From Insolitispirillum peregrinum (GTDB lineage Bacteria; Pseudomonadota; Alphaproteobacteria; Rhodospirillales; Rhodospirillaceae), in assembly GCF_042665255.1 (NCBI RefSeq), contig NZ_JBHTCD010000008.1: 64,000 nt of DNA; one strand, written 5' to 3'. The notes under the pieces are model-generated. The model had not been told where the DNA came from and did not search any database. It saw only the letters and a list, made by a program, of their open reading frames with translations. The position numbers and the translations under genes were made by a program. This document shows, piece after piece, positions 14,881-23,091 of the stretch; position 1 is the first letter of the stretch, and each line of letters starts with the position of its first letter.

Positions 14881-17800
14881 TTCCGCCGCTTCCCGCCACG
14901 GCGTCGGCAAGGGTGTCGGAGCCGGGTGGTCGAACTGTTCCAGCAGGCCGTGCTTGCGCTGGTCGGCATTGGCTTTGGCCTGTTCCAGCACCGGACCATA
15001 GCCCCGGATTGACAGCGGCAGTTCGGCCAGGTCGACGGCGGCGGCGTGGTTGTCGCGCCCCAGCCCTGCCAGCAGATGCTCGACCAGCGCCAGATACTCG
15101 GCGCGCAGGCTCCGCTGCAACACCCGCTCGGCGGAATGGCCGAAGGGGTCGAACCAGTGGCCGCGCAGGCCCTTGCCCTTGGCCAGCAGGCGGAATAGCG
15201 GGCCGATCCACGGGCCGAAGGTGCGCTTGCGGGGCCGTCCGCTTACCGGGTCGATGCGGCTGACCAGTGGCGGGGCCAGATGATAGGACAGCGTGACCGG
15301 CCCGTCGAACTGGGCGGCCAGTGCCTTGGCAAAGCTGCCATCGCTGTACAGGCGGGCGACCTCGTATTCATCCTTGTAGGCCATCACCTTGAACGCCGCC
15401 CGGGCTACTGCATGGGTCAGGGTGGTGCTGCCGGGGATGACCATGTTTTCCCGCTGTTGCACGCGGGCAACCAGCGCCCGGTACTGTTCGGCATAGCGGG
15501 CATCCTGATAGGCGGTCAGGATATCGACCCGGCGGGCAATGGCTTCGTCCAGCGAGGCGGACAGCCGCCGGTGGGGCAGGGTCTCATCGCTGCGCGGAGC
15601 ACAGAGGGCGGTGACCGCCGCCAGATCCTGCGCTGCCCGCCGTCCCCACCAGAAGGCGCTTTTGTTGAAATCAACAGCCGCACCGTTCAGCTCGATGGCC
15701 CGCAGCAGGGCGTCTTCGCCCAGCGGCAGCAATCCTTGCTGCCAGACATAGCCGACCAGAAACAGGTTGGTGGCCAGACTGTCGCCCAGCAGGGTGGTCG
15801 CCAGCGTGCTGGCATCGACATAGCTGACCGCCTGCGCCCCGATGGCGTCGGCAATCACCCGGCGCACGTCGTCGGCGGGGAATGGCATGTCCGGGTTGCG
15901 GGTGAAGTCGGCGGTCATCACCTGATGGCTGTTGATCACCGCCCGCGTATAGCCCTGGCGCATCTTGCGCACGGCGTCATAGCCGCCAGCGGTCAGCATG
16001 TCGGCCCCCAGGATCAGGCGGGCATTGCCAGCGGCAATTCGCACCGCATGCAGGCGGTCGGGGTGAGCGGCAATGCGGACGTGGCTGACCACTGCGCCGT
16101 TCTTTTGCGCCAGCCCGATCTGGTCGAGCACCGACACGCCTTTGCCTTCCAGATGGGCCGCCATCCCCAGCAGGGCCGAGATGGTCACCACTCCGGTTCC
16201 GCCGATGCCGGTGATGACGATGCCATAGGGCTCATCATCGCAGGAGGGTAAGGTAGGGGTGGGCAGGCTGACCTGAGCCAGTGCCTTGCCGTCGGCGGCG
16301 GTGCGGGTACGGATGGTGCCGCCGGTGACGGTGACAAACGACGGGCAAAAGCCTTTCAGGCAGCTATAGTCCTTGTTGCAGGCCGACTGGTCGATGGTCC
16401 GCTTGCGGCCCAGTTCGGTTTCCATCGGGGCGACGGCGACGCAATTGGACTCGGTGCCGCAATCGCCACAGCCTTCACAGACCTGTTCGTTGATGAACAC
16501 CCGCTGCGGCGGGTCGGGCATCTTGCCGCGCTTGCGCCGCCGCCGTTTTTCCGCTGCGCAGGTCTGGTCATAGACCATGATGGTGACGCCGGGGGTGGTG
16601 CGCAGTTCCTTTTGCACCGCGTCCAGGTCGTCGCGGTGGCGGATGGTGGTGCCACTGGCAAACCCGGCGTTGGCCGGGTACTTGTCCGGCTGGTCGGTCA
16701 CCACCACGATTTTGCTGCATCCTTCGGCGGCCACCTGCTGGGTGATCAGCGGCACCGACAGCGGGCCGTCGAACGGCTGGCCGCCGGTCATCGCCACCGC
16801 GTCGTTGAACAGGATTTTATAGGTGATGTTGACCTTTGCCGCCACCGCCTGCCGGATTGCCATCAGCCCGGAATGGTAATAGGTGCCGTCGCCCAGATTG
16901 GCAAAGATGTGGGTTTCATCGGTGAACGGAGCCTGCCCGACCCACGGCACGCCTTCGCCGCCCATGTGGGTATAGGTGGCGGTGCTGCGGTCCATCCAGG
17001 TGACCATGTAATGGCAACCGATGCCGCCGACCGCGCGCGAGCCTTCGGGGACTTTGGTCGAGGTGTTGTGCGGACAGCCAGCGCAGAAATAGGGAATGCG
17101 GCGGGTGGTGACAATCGGGTTGGATTGCGACTGCTCTTTTTCTTCAAGGAAAAGCAGTCGCTGGCGGATCGACGGTGCGGTGACGAACTGCTCGATGCGG
17201 CTGGCCAGCACCCGCGCCACATGGGCCGGGCCGAGTTCCCCGGCCGAGGGCTGAATCCACTCGCCTTTCTCATCAAACTTGCCAACGACGCGCGGGCGAA
17301 CGTCTTCGCGCCAGTTGTAAAGCTGTTCCTTCAACTGGTTTTCGATCATCGCCCGCTTTTCTTCGACGACAATGATTTCTTCCAGACCTTCGGCAAAGGC
17401 GCGCACATCGTCGCGGTTCAGCGGCCACGGCATGCCGACCTTCAGCACGCGCAGGCCGATCTGCGCCGCCAGCTGTGGCGTCACCCCCAGATCATCCAGC
17501 GCCTGCCGCACATCGAGATAGCTTTTGCCGGTGGTGACGATGCCAAGCCGGGGATTGGGGCTGTCGATCACCACCCGGTTCAGGCCGTTGGCGCGGGCAA
17601 AGGCCAGTGCCGCGTACAGCTTGTAGCGCATCAGGCGGTATTCCTGCGCCAGCGCGGTATCCGGCCAGCGGATATGCAGGCCATCGGCGGGCATGTCAAA
17701 CGGCGGGATAACCAGCTTTAGACGGTCGGGATCGACATCAACCGAGGCCGAGCTGTCCATCACCTGCGTCAGACATTTCAGCGCCACCCAGCAGCCGGAA

Positions 17801-18378
17801 TAGCGGCTCATCGCCAGCCCGATCAGGCCGTAATCAATCACTTCCTGCACGTTGGCCGGATGCAGCACCGGGATTTGCAGATCGGCAAAGGCATATTCGG
17901 TTTGAAAGGCGACGGTGGAGGACTTGGCGGCGTGGTCGTCCCCGGCCAGCAGCAGAACGCCGCCATGGGGCGAGGTTCCGGCCATGTTGGCATGGCGGAA
18001 CACGTCGCACGAGCGATCAACGCCGGGGCCTTTGCCGTACCACATGCCAAACACGCCATCGTAGCGGGCCCCTTGAAACAGGTTGACCTGCTGGCTGCCC
18101 CAGACGGCGGTGGCGGCGAGGTCTTCGTTGACGCCCGGCTGGAAGTGGATGTTGCGCTCTTTCAGGTGTTGGCTGGCCTTGACCAGCGTGCTGTCAATCC
18201 CGCTGAGCGGCGAGCCGCGATAGCCGGAAATGAAGCCTGCGGTATTCAGTCCCTGCGCCTGATCACGGTCTCGCTGCATCATCGGGATTCGGGCCAGCGC
18301 CTGAATGCCGCTGAGGTACACCCGGCCTTTGCCGACGGTGTATTTGTCATCGAGGGTAATGTTGACATTGATCGTCAT
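14878..18378 (-). CDS. Indolepyruvate/2-oxoacid ferredoxin oxidoreductase, fused subunits
   Basis: 1166 residues. Single-chain enzymes of this type oxidatively decarboxylate aryl or branched 2-oxoacids to acyl-CoA and reduce ferredoxin. The N-terminal part is the thiamine-diphosphate alpha domain (GFISGYRGSPLSGID, then GDGTYYHSGLMAIRQAV with the ThDP-binding region). The middle carries a cysteine motif for an iron-sulfur cluster (CEGCGDCGTES and further cysteines). The C-terminal half has the gamma-type domain (GIGGTGVVTISALLGMAA) and a long tail. The start at 18378 is preceded by AGGGAG; the frame extends 21 codons further without support. It probably serves aromatic amino-acid breakdown. 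The stop codon lies in a hairpin repeat. It stands alone, with a 315-bp gap upstream in which no regulatory site was recognised. Confidence 0.92.
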   Translation of the reverse strand: MTINVNITLDDKYTVGKGRVYLSGIQALARIPMMQRDRDQAQGLNTAGFISGYRGSPLSGIDSTLVKASQHLKERNIHFQPGVNEDLAATAVWGSQQVNLFQGARYDGVFGMWYGKGPGVDRSCDVFRHANMAGTSPHGGVLLLAGDDHAAKSSTVAFQTEYAFADLQIPVLHPANVQEVIDYGLIGLAMSRYSGCWVALKCLTQVMDSSASVDVDPDRLKLVIPPFDMPADGLHIRWPDTALAQEYRLMRYKLYAALAFARANGLNRVVIDSPNPRLGIVTTGKSYLDVRQALDDLGVTPQLAAQIGLRVLKVGMPWPLNRDDVRAFAEGLEEIIVVEEKRAMIENQLKEQLYNWREDVRPRVVGKFDEKGEWIQPSAGELGPAHVARVLASRIEQFVTAPSIRQRLLFLEEKEQSQSNPIVTTRRIPYFCAGCPHNTSTKVPEGSRAVGGIGCHYMVTWMDRSTATYTHMGGEGVPWVGQAPFTDETHIFANLGDGTYYHSGLMAIRQAVAAKVNITYKILFNDAVAMTGGQPFDGPLSVPLITQQVAAEGCSKIVVVTDQPDKYPANAGFASGTTIRHRDDLDAVQKELRTTPGVTIMVYDQTCAAEKRRRRKRGKMPDPPQRVFINEQVCEGCGDCGTESNCVAVAPMETELGRKRTIDQSACNKDYSCLKGFCPSFVTVTGGTIRTRTAADGKALAQVSLPTPTLPSCDDEPYGIVITGIGGTGVVTISALLGMAAHLEGKGVSVLDQIGLAQKNGAVVSHVRIAAHPDRLHAVRIAAGNARLILGADMLTAGGYDAVRKMRQGYTRAVINSHQVMTADFTRNPDMPFPADDVRRVIADAIGAQAVSYVDASTLATTLLGDSLATNLFLVGYVWQQGLLPLGEDALLRAIELNGAAVDFNKSAFWWGRRAAQDLAAVTALCAPRSDETLPHRRLSASLDEAIARRVDILTAYQDARYAEQYRALVARVQQRENMVIPGSTTLTHAVARAAFKVMAYKDEYEVARLYSDGSFAKALAAQFDGPVTLSYHLAPPLVSRIDPVSGRPRKRTFGPWIGPLFRLLAKGKGLRGHWFDPFGHSAERVLQRSLRAEYLALVEHLLAGLGRDNHAAAVDLAELPLSIRGYGPVLEQAKANADQRKHGLLEQFDHPAPTPLPTPWREAAE

Positions 18379-18693
18379 GGGCCGATGCTCCCTGTTCACG
18401 GGCCGGTGGTGACGAAAATCAGGACGGGATGGCTGGGCCATTCTGTTTTTTATGCCGTCCTGTCTGGTAATTTATGCTGTGTTTTCAGACTGTTCAATCG
18501 GGCTTGGCGGAGCTGTGAAATAACGCAATAATCTGCTGAGGTATTCCGGATGGCGGATATATTGTTTCTTTGGAAACCATCTGTCGGGTGAGAAAGTTTC
18601 GTTTGAAATTTATTGTGCGGCACGGAAACTGCTGAGTGCGGTGCGCAAGATCGGATAGGATTCCGCAGGCCAACTTTCTTGCAGGGGGATGCA

Positions 18694-19335
18694 ATGGCGT
18701 TTCTGCCAACCGATGTGCTGCTGATCATTGATGTGCAAAACGACTTTTGTCCGGGTGGCGCTTTGGCGGTGCCGGAGGGTGACGCGGTGGTGCCGGTGAT
18801 CAACGGCCTGATTGCCGAGGCAATGCAGGCCGGGGCGGCGATCGTGCTGACCCAGGACTGGCACCCGGTCGGGCATGGCTCGTTTGCCTCGTCACATGCG
18901 GGGCGTCAGCCGTTCCAGACCATCACCATGCCCTATGGTGAGCAAGTGTTGTGGCCGAATCATTGTGTGCAGGACAGTCTGGGGGCGGCGTTCCATCCCG
19001 ATCTGCGCAGCGGGGCGGCGCAGGCGATCATCCGCAAGGGCGGAACGCCAACGGTTGATTCCTACTCGGCCTTTTTTGAAAACGACCATCAGACCGCCAC
19101 CGGCCTGCAAGGGTATTTGCAGGCGCGGGGCGTGACGCGGGTGATCGGCTGTGGCCTCGCCACCGACTATTGCGTCAGTTACTCGCTGCTGGATGCTCGC
19201 GCCATCGGGTTGGAAGCGGTGCTGATCGAAGACGCCAGCCGGGGGATCAACCTTGACGGCTCGGTCGGGCGGGCGCTGGCGGCGTTGGCGCAGGCGGGGG
19301 TGACGATCACCACCGCGCAGTGTTTCTGCCCGTAA
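18694..19335 (+). CDS. pncA: Nicotinamidase/pyrazinamidase
   Basis: 213 residues of the isochorismatase fold. It hydrolyses nicotinamide to nicotinate in NAD salvage. The catalytic triad is D13 (LLIIDVQNDF), K115 (IIRKGG) and C160 (LATDYCVSYS); the metal site is D55, H57 (QDWHP) and H90 (WPNHC). The start at 18694 has GGGGG about 5 bases upstream; the frame from 18613 adds an unconserved leader. Cytosolic. It ends one base from the convergent NifX-like gene. Confidence 0.95.
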   Translation: MAFLPTDVLLIIDVQNDFCPGGALAVPEGDAVVPVINGLIAEAMQAGAAIVLTQDWHPVGHGSFASSHAGRQPFQTITMPYGEQVLWPNHCVQDSLGAAFHPDLRSGAAQAIIRKGGTPTVDSYSAFFENDHQTATGLQGYLQARGVTRVIGCGLATDYCVSYSLLDARAIGLEAVLIEDASRGINLDGSVGRALAALAQAGVTITTAQCFCP

Positions 19336-19336
19336 G

Positions 19337-19750
19337 TCAGTACGTGGCTTGGGCGCTGAGGGACAGGCGGGCCTGTGACTGGCGGGACCGCTGTTCTTCG
19401 CGCCGCAGCCAGCGCGGCGGGCGTTGGCGCAGGCGGCTGACCAGATCTTCCAGCGCCTCGGAAATCGGGCGGTTGGCGTAGGACCGCACCGCCTGAATGT
19501 GCAGGCTGTTCAGACGGGCCGAGGCTTCGAGGCCGATATCCTGCACAAACACCAGCGAACAGCCGCGCAGGGTGCGGATTTTGGCCGCAAGCTTGGCCGG
19601 GTCGCCGTCGGCCTGCAACGGCCCGCGGAAGCGGTGGGTGCGGACCAGATGATAGCCCTCGGCGCTGATGTCAAAGAACATCATGTGTTTGGCCCAACCG
19701 AAGTGGGCATCAATCCGCGTCAGATCCTGAGTGGCAACCGCAACCCGCAT
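19337..19750 (-). CDS. NifX/NafY-like dinitrogenase cofactor-binding domain protein
   Basis: 137 residues. Residues 1-105 match the dinitrogenase iron-molybdenum cofactor domain (MRVAVATQDLTRIDAHFGWAKHM cut to its core: VAVATQ, DAHFGWAK). The last 30 residues are Arg/Gln/Ser-rich and look like a disordered tail. NifX and NafY carry FeMo-co precursors during nitrogenase assembly, while stand-alone homologues occur in organisms with and without nif genes. AGGAGG precedes the start at ideal spacing. No other nif gene is in the window. Confidence 0.85.
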   Translation of the reverse strand: MRVAVATQDLTRIDAHFGWAKHMMFFDISAEGYHLVRTHRFRGPLQADGDPAKLAAKIRTLRGCSLVFVQDIGLEASARLNSLHIQAVRSYANRPISEALEDLVSRLRQRPPRWLRREEQRSRQSQARLSLSAQATY

Positions 19751-19832
19751 GGCTCGCCTCCTTTTTTATATCCCAATGAATATAACGAATGGCAAAAACA
19801 AAGCCAGAGGAAAAGTGCGGTTGTCCTCTGGC

Positions 19833-20657
19833 TCAGGCGAGAGTCAGTTCCAGATTGTCGCGGGCCACCAGCGCGCCAGACCACAGGGTGCGGGCTTCTT
19901 CTTCCAGACGTTCCATGAACTGGTCGTCGTGGTCGGGGTCGTGGTGGAAAATGGCCAGCCGTTTGGCGTTGGCCTGACGGCACAGGCGGACGCCTTCCTG
20001 CCATGTCGAATGGCCCCAGCCGACTTTGGCCGGGAATTCGCTGTCGGTATAGGTGCAGTCATAGATCACCAGATCGGCACCGGCGATCAGGTCCAGAATG
20101 GTCTGGTCCGGCTGGCCGGGGATGTGCTCGGTGTCGGTGACGTAACAGACTGAAGCCCCTTTGTAATCAATCCGGTAGCCGGTGGCGCCATTGGGGTGGC
20201 GCAGGGGGGCGGTGCGGACCAGCACCCCCGGTTCGGGTTCAAGGGTTTCGCCTTGCGTGAAGTCGATGAATTCCAGATTGGCCTGCAACGCATCGAGCGG
20301 AACCGGAAAGGTCGGGTTGGCCATCTGGTTGGCCAGCACGTGATAGATGCCGCCCATCTCTTGCAGGTGACCGGCATAGATGCGGAAGTGGCGGTTGGCC
20401 TGAAACGCCGGAGCAAAGAACGGAAAGCCGTTGATGTGGTCCCAATGGGTATGGGTCAGCATCAGGCTGCTGCGGCGGATGTCGCGGCGCAGGATTTCAT
20501 GGCCCAGCCCGCGAATGCCTGTGCCCGCATCAAAAATGATGGTGTGGTCGTCAAGGGTGACCTGCACGCAACTGGTGTTGCCACCATAGACGACATGATT
20601 CGGGCTTGGGCAGGCGATGCTGCCCCGGACTCCCCAGAACTTTACGTGCAAGCTCAT
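19833..20657 (-). CDS. MBL-fold metallohydrolase (cyclic nucleotide phosphodiesterase-like)
   Basis: 274 residues. The N-terminus FWGVRGSIACP, the segment YGGNTSCVQV and the metal motif THTHWDH (H69, H71, D73, H74) define the branch related to class II cAMP phosphodiesterases and PhnP/ElaC-type hydrolases. Further ligands are likely in APLRHPNGATGY and FHHDPDHDD. Cytosolic, no signal peptide. The substrate could be a cyclic nucleotide or another phosphodiester; sequence does not decide. It is on the same strand as the NifX-like gene, with an 82-bp gap. Confidence 0.82.
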   Translation of the reverse strand: MSLHVKFWGVRGSIACPSPNHVVYGGNTSCVQVTLDDHTIIFDAGTGIRGLGHEILRRDIRRSSLMLTHTHWDHINGFPFFAPAFQANRHFRIYAGHLQEMGGIYHVLANQMANPTFPVPLDALQANLEFIDFTQGETLEPEPGVLVRTAPLRHPNGATGYRIDYKGASVCYVTDTEHIPGQPDQTILDLIAGADLVIYDCTYTDSEFPAKVGWGHSTWQEGVRLCRQANAKRLAIFHHDPDHDDQFMERLEEEARTLWSGALVARDNLELTLA

Positions 20658-20816
20658 TGTTGGACCACCGTTGCTGCGCCCGTCAGGCCGTTCATACCAA
20701 TGACTGTGATGATGTCCCCAGAATGGGGCGGAATCCGTTTAAATTTACCTAAAGTTTTAGGAAAGGTCTCTTTGTGTCTCAAGAGAAAGGATTTTTTGCT
20801 TATCAGAGGCAGGGAG

Positions 20817-21569
20817 TCAGACCGAGACATGATCACCAATCCTCCCGTGCCAGTGAGTCGCCACGCTGCCGCCATTGAGGGCAATCTCAATCAGGCCGTT
20901 ACTGTTGACGTACCAGAATCCGCTCTGCGGTGGGACCGTGCCAAAGGTTGTCGCCGCACGGACGCGGTGATCCCGGCAGGACAGAACGGCATCAGCAGCA
21001 AGAACCGACGGGCGCAGGCCGGTGATGGCGTTGCCGTAATGGTCGAGATAGACGATTTCAGCCAGATCGTCGGGCCAGTGTGGGCGGTCAAGCTCGGTCG
21101 GGGGGAGGGGCGCTGCGTACAGACAGCCCGCCGTCGGCTCTGCTGCCGGGCGCTCGCCACGCGCAAGGGCCGCCGCCACCGGGGCAAACAGGTCGCGGCC
21201 ATGAAAGCTGGCGCTGAGGGTTTCCGGACGCCAGAGGATTTCCCACGCTTCGACGGTTTTTGCCCGGCGGACGATCTGCGCAAACAGGCCGTTATCAGGG
21301 CCGACGAACCAGCCCTGCGCTGTGCGAACGATAACCGCTTTGCGGTCGGTGCCGACGCCGGGGTCCACCACGCACAGAAACACGCTGTCAGCAGGAAAGG
21401 GCGTCCGGCAATAGGCCGGAAGCAGGTATGATGCCCGATAGGGATCAAACACCGGAAGATCGGCGAACAGGTCAATCCGTGGCACAGAGGGGGCATTGAG
21501 GGCGAGGACCGCATGCATCTGGCCCATGTACGGGCCCGCAAGGCCGAAGTCTGTCGCCAAAATCAGCAT
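20817..21569 (-). CDS. SAM hydroxide adenosyltransferase (DUF62 family)
   Basis: 250 residues. The family, related to the fluorinase and chlorinase, uses water to split S-adenosylmethionine to adenosine and methionine. Signatures are LILATDFGLAGPYMGQM at the N-terminus, VVDPGVGT, FVGPDNGLF and FHGRDLFAPVAAAL, and a C-terminal beta domain with LDHYGNAITGL. The halogenase-specific loop is absent, as expected for hydrolases. A role in keeping SAM levels in check is inferred for bacteria. GGGGAG lies upstream of the start. It appears monocistronic. Confidence 0.9.
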   Translation of the reverse strand: MLILATDFGLAGPYMGQMHAVLALNAPSVPRIDLFADLPVFDPYRASYLLPAYCRTPFPADSVFLCVVDPGVGTDRKAVIVRTAQGWFVGPDNGLFAQIVRRAKTVEAWEILWRPETLSASFHGRDLFAPVAAALARGERPAAEPTAGCLYAAPLPPTELDRPHWPDDLAEIVYLDHYGNAITGLRPSVLAADAVLSCRDHRVRAATTFGTVPPQSGFWYVNSNGLIEIALNGGSVATHWHGRIGDHVSV

Positions 21570-21782
21570 GGTTGCCCGGTCACTCCCCTGCGCGAATGGT
21601 GATAACGTATTGTCCTGATTGAAGTTTTTTGAAAGGCTTTTGCCCGAAAGAACGGCGATTGTGGCCGATGGATGATGACCAACCTGTGACGGTCGTCACG
21701 CAACCAGAAATTTATTTCACTTGGGTATTAAGGACCATGGGTTTGTTTTTATTGTTTTTTTGCCCGATGGTGAAGAAATGTC

Positions 21783-21811
21783 TTGCCAGATGTCTGGCCG
21801 ATGCGTATAAA
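21783..21811 (+). promoter_or_regulatory. Promoter of tRNA-Glu
   Basis: TTGCCA, a 17-bp spacer and TATAAA, ending 16 bp before the mature tRNA. The upstream gap (21570-21782) contains no gene. Confidence 0.75.
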
Positions 21812-21827
21812 CCGCCCACGCCTCGAC

Positions 21828-21903
21828 GTCCCCATCGTCTAGAGGCCTAGGACACCGCCCTTTCACGGCGGCGACCGGGGTTCGAATCCCCGTGGGGACG
21901 CCA
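21828..21903 (+). tRNA. tRNA-Glu (anticodon TTC), CCA encoded
   Basis: The acceptor stem GTCCCCA pairs with TGGGGAC (21893-21899), followed by discriminator G21900 and an encoded CCA (21901-21903). The anticodon stem CCGCC/GGCGG holds loop CTTTCAC with anticodon TTC at 21862-21864. The T loop TTCGAAT is canonical. No group I intron or attachment-site duplication was seen. Confidence 0.97.
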
Positions 21904-21921
21904 ACTTTCGAGGATATCAAC

Positions 21922-21965
21922 GCTTCTTGCAGCCCTGAAGGGACCGCAAGAGGCGATTTTTTTTT
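21922..21965 (+). terminator. Terminator of tRNA-Glu
   Basis: Stem GCTTCTTGC/GCAAGAGGC (21922-21930 with 21946-21954, one G-T pair) followed by nine T (21957-21965). Confidence 0.85.
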
Positions 21966-21994
21966 GGCCTGGAGGCACCAGATCCCCATTTTTT

Positions 21995-22876
21995 TCACGA
22001 TTTGCGCATCACGAGATAGATGCCTGCAATCGCCAACAGCATCCCCGGAATGGCAGTCAGGGCGAAGGGTTCGCCCAGCACCACAAAGGCGATGATCGCC
22101 GTGAGTGGTGGGACGAGGAAGAACAGCGCCGAAACCCGCGATGCTTCGCCGTGGCGTACCATCGCGAGCAGGAGCGAAATGGCGAGCAGGGAATTTCCGA
22201 AGACCAGATAGCTCAGGGAACCGATGAGCTGCCATGACCATGTGACGGTCATTGGTTCAAGGCAATAGGCCAGCGGGGCAGCAATAGCCAAGCCTACTGA
22301 ATACTGCACAAGGTTCGCGGCAAGCGGATGCGTTGGAACGGAGAAGCGCTTTTCCGTCAGGGTACTGGCCGCCATGGAAAACAGCGCCAAAACACCGAAC
22401 AGGATGCCGACAGGCGAGGTTGCCGTCGTGGTTGCATTGGCGAGGATAACGATTGCCGCACCACTCACCCCGAGGATCAGGCCAAGCCATCGCGTTCTTG
22501 ACACCCGTTCCCCAGCGAGGGTGGGGGCCAGCAGGCCCATCAGGATGGGCTGTTGACTGGTGATCAGGGCGACCGCCCCAGCCGTGAGGCCATAGCGCAG
22601 GCTGAGGTAGGTAAAGGCAAAATACCCGGCTTGCAGAAACAGGCCGACCCCGATCAGGGCTCCCCATCCTCGCTTTGTCGAGGGAAAGGCGGGCCTGATC
22701 AGAAGTATCGGAATGAGCAGCGCGCCGACAACAAGGACATATCTCAGCGCCAGAAATGTCAGGGGATCAGCATAGGCTAACCCCATTTTGAGAAAAACAA
22801 AGCCGCCTGCCCAGAGACTCAGGAAAACGGCGGGGAAAAATGCCCTATATTTCTGAATTTGAGGTGCCTCATTCAT
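21995..22876 (-). CDS. EamA/DMT-family transporter
   Basis: 293 residues with about ten membrane helices in two EamA repeats. The first repeat starts LSLWAGGFVFLKMG; the second contains LSYLVFGNSLLAISLLLA and LVPPLTAIIAFVVLGEPF, the typical end of the family. Members export amino acids, purines or other metabolites; the substrate is unknown. The ATG at 22876 is taken as the start; a GTG at 22885 is also possible and neither has a strong ribosome binding site. Base composition is somewhat lower in GC than that of neighbours, and the gene lies directly downstream of tRNA-Glu in reverse orientation, which permits but does not prove acquisition. Confidence 0.88.
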   Translation of the reverse strand: MNEAPQIQKYRAFFPAVFLSLWAGGFVFLKMGLAYADPLTFLALRYVLVVGALLIPILLIRPAFPSTKRGWGALIGVGLFLQAGYFAFTYLSLRYGLTAGAVALITSQQPILMGLLAPTLAGERVSRTRWLGLILGVSGAAIVILANATTTATSPVGILFGVLALFSMAASTLTEKRFSVPTHPLAANLVQYSVGLAIAAPLAYCLEPMTVTWSWQLIGSLSYLVFGNSLLAISLLLAMVRHGEASRVSALFFLVPPLTAIIAFVVLGEPFALTAIPGMLLAIAGIYLVMRKS

Positions 22877-22933
22877 CAAGAGCACAAGCCATGATCATGC
22901 GGAAGGCAGTCGCTAAATTCTATCTGAAAATTA

Positions 22934-23002
22934 CCGGGGCCTGGGGCCGACTGGCCCCAGCGGGGTGTGGGGCGGAGCCACACGACTTTTTCCCTTTTCC
23001 TT
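22934..23002 (-). repeat. Partial inner module of the long intergenic element
   Basis: GGGGCCTGGGGCCGACTGGC-type palindromes followed by GTGTGGGGCGGAGCCACAC and a T-rich stretch resemble the interior of the 229-bp elements (GGGGCCT...CCCC, GTGGAGC...CTCCAC). It is rearranged and has no terminal repeats, so the assignment is tentative. Confidence 0.4.
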
Positions 23003-23019
23003 CTTCCCCGCAGGCATAA

Positions 23020-23067
23020 AAAAAACAGGGTGCTTTCCATGTCCAGCGGACGACGAAAAGCACCCTG
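23020..23067 (-). terminator. Terminator of rne
   Basis: A perfect 11-bp stem CAGGGTGCTTT/AAAGCACCCTG (23026-23036 with 23057-23067), followed on the minus strand by eight T. It starts 25 bp after the stop of rne. Confidence 0.93.
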
Positions 23068-23091
23068 CTTTTGTTTCAGGCTAGAAGAGCC

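Noticed and set aside
21828..22876. Genomic island integrated at tRNA-Glu
   Set aside because: There is no integrase, no duplicated tRNA end within reach and only one transporter gene of slightly different composition.
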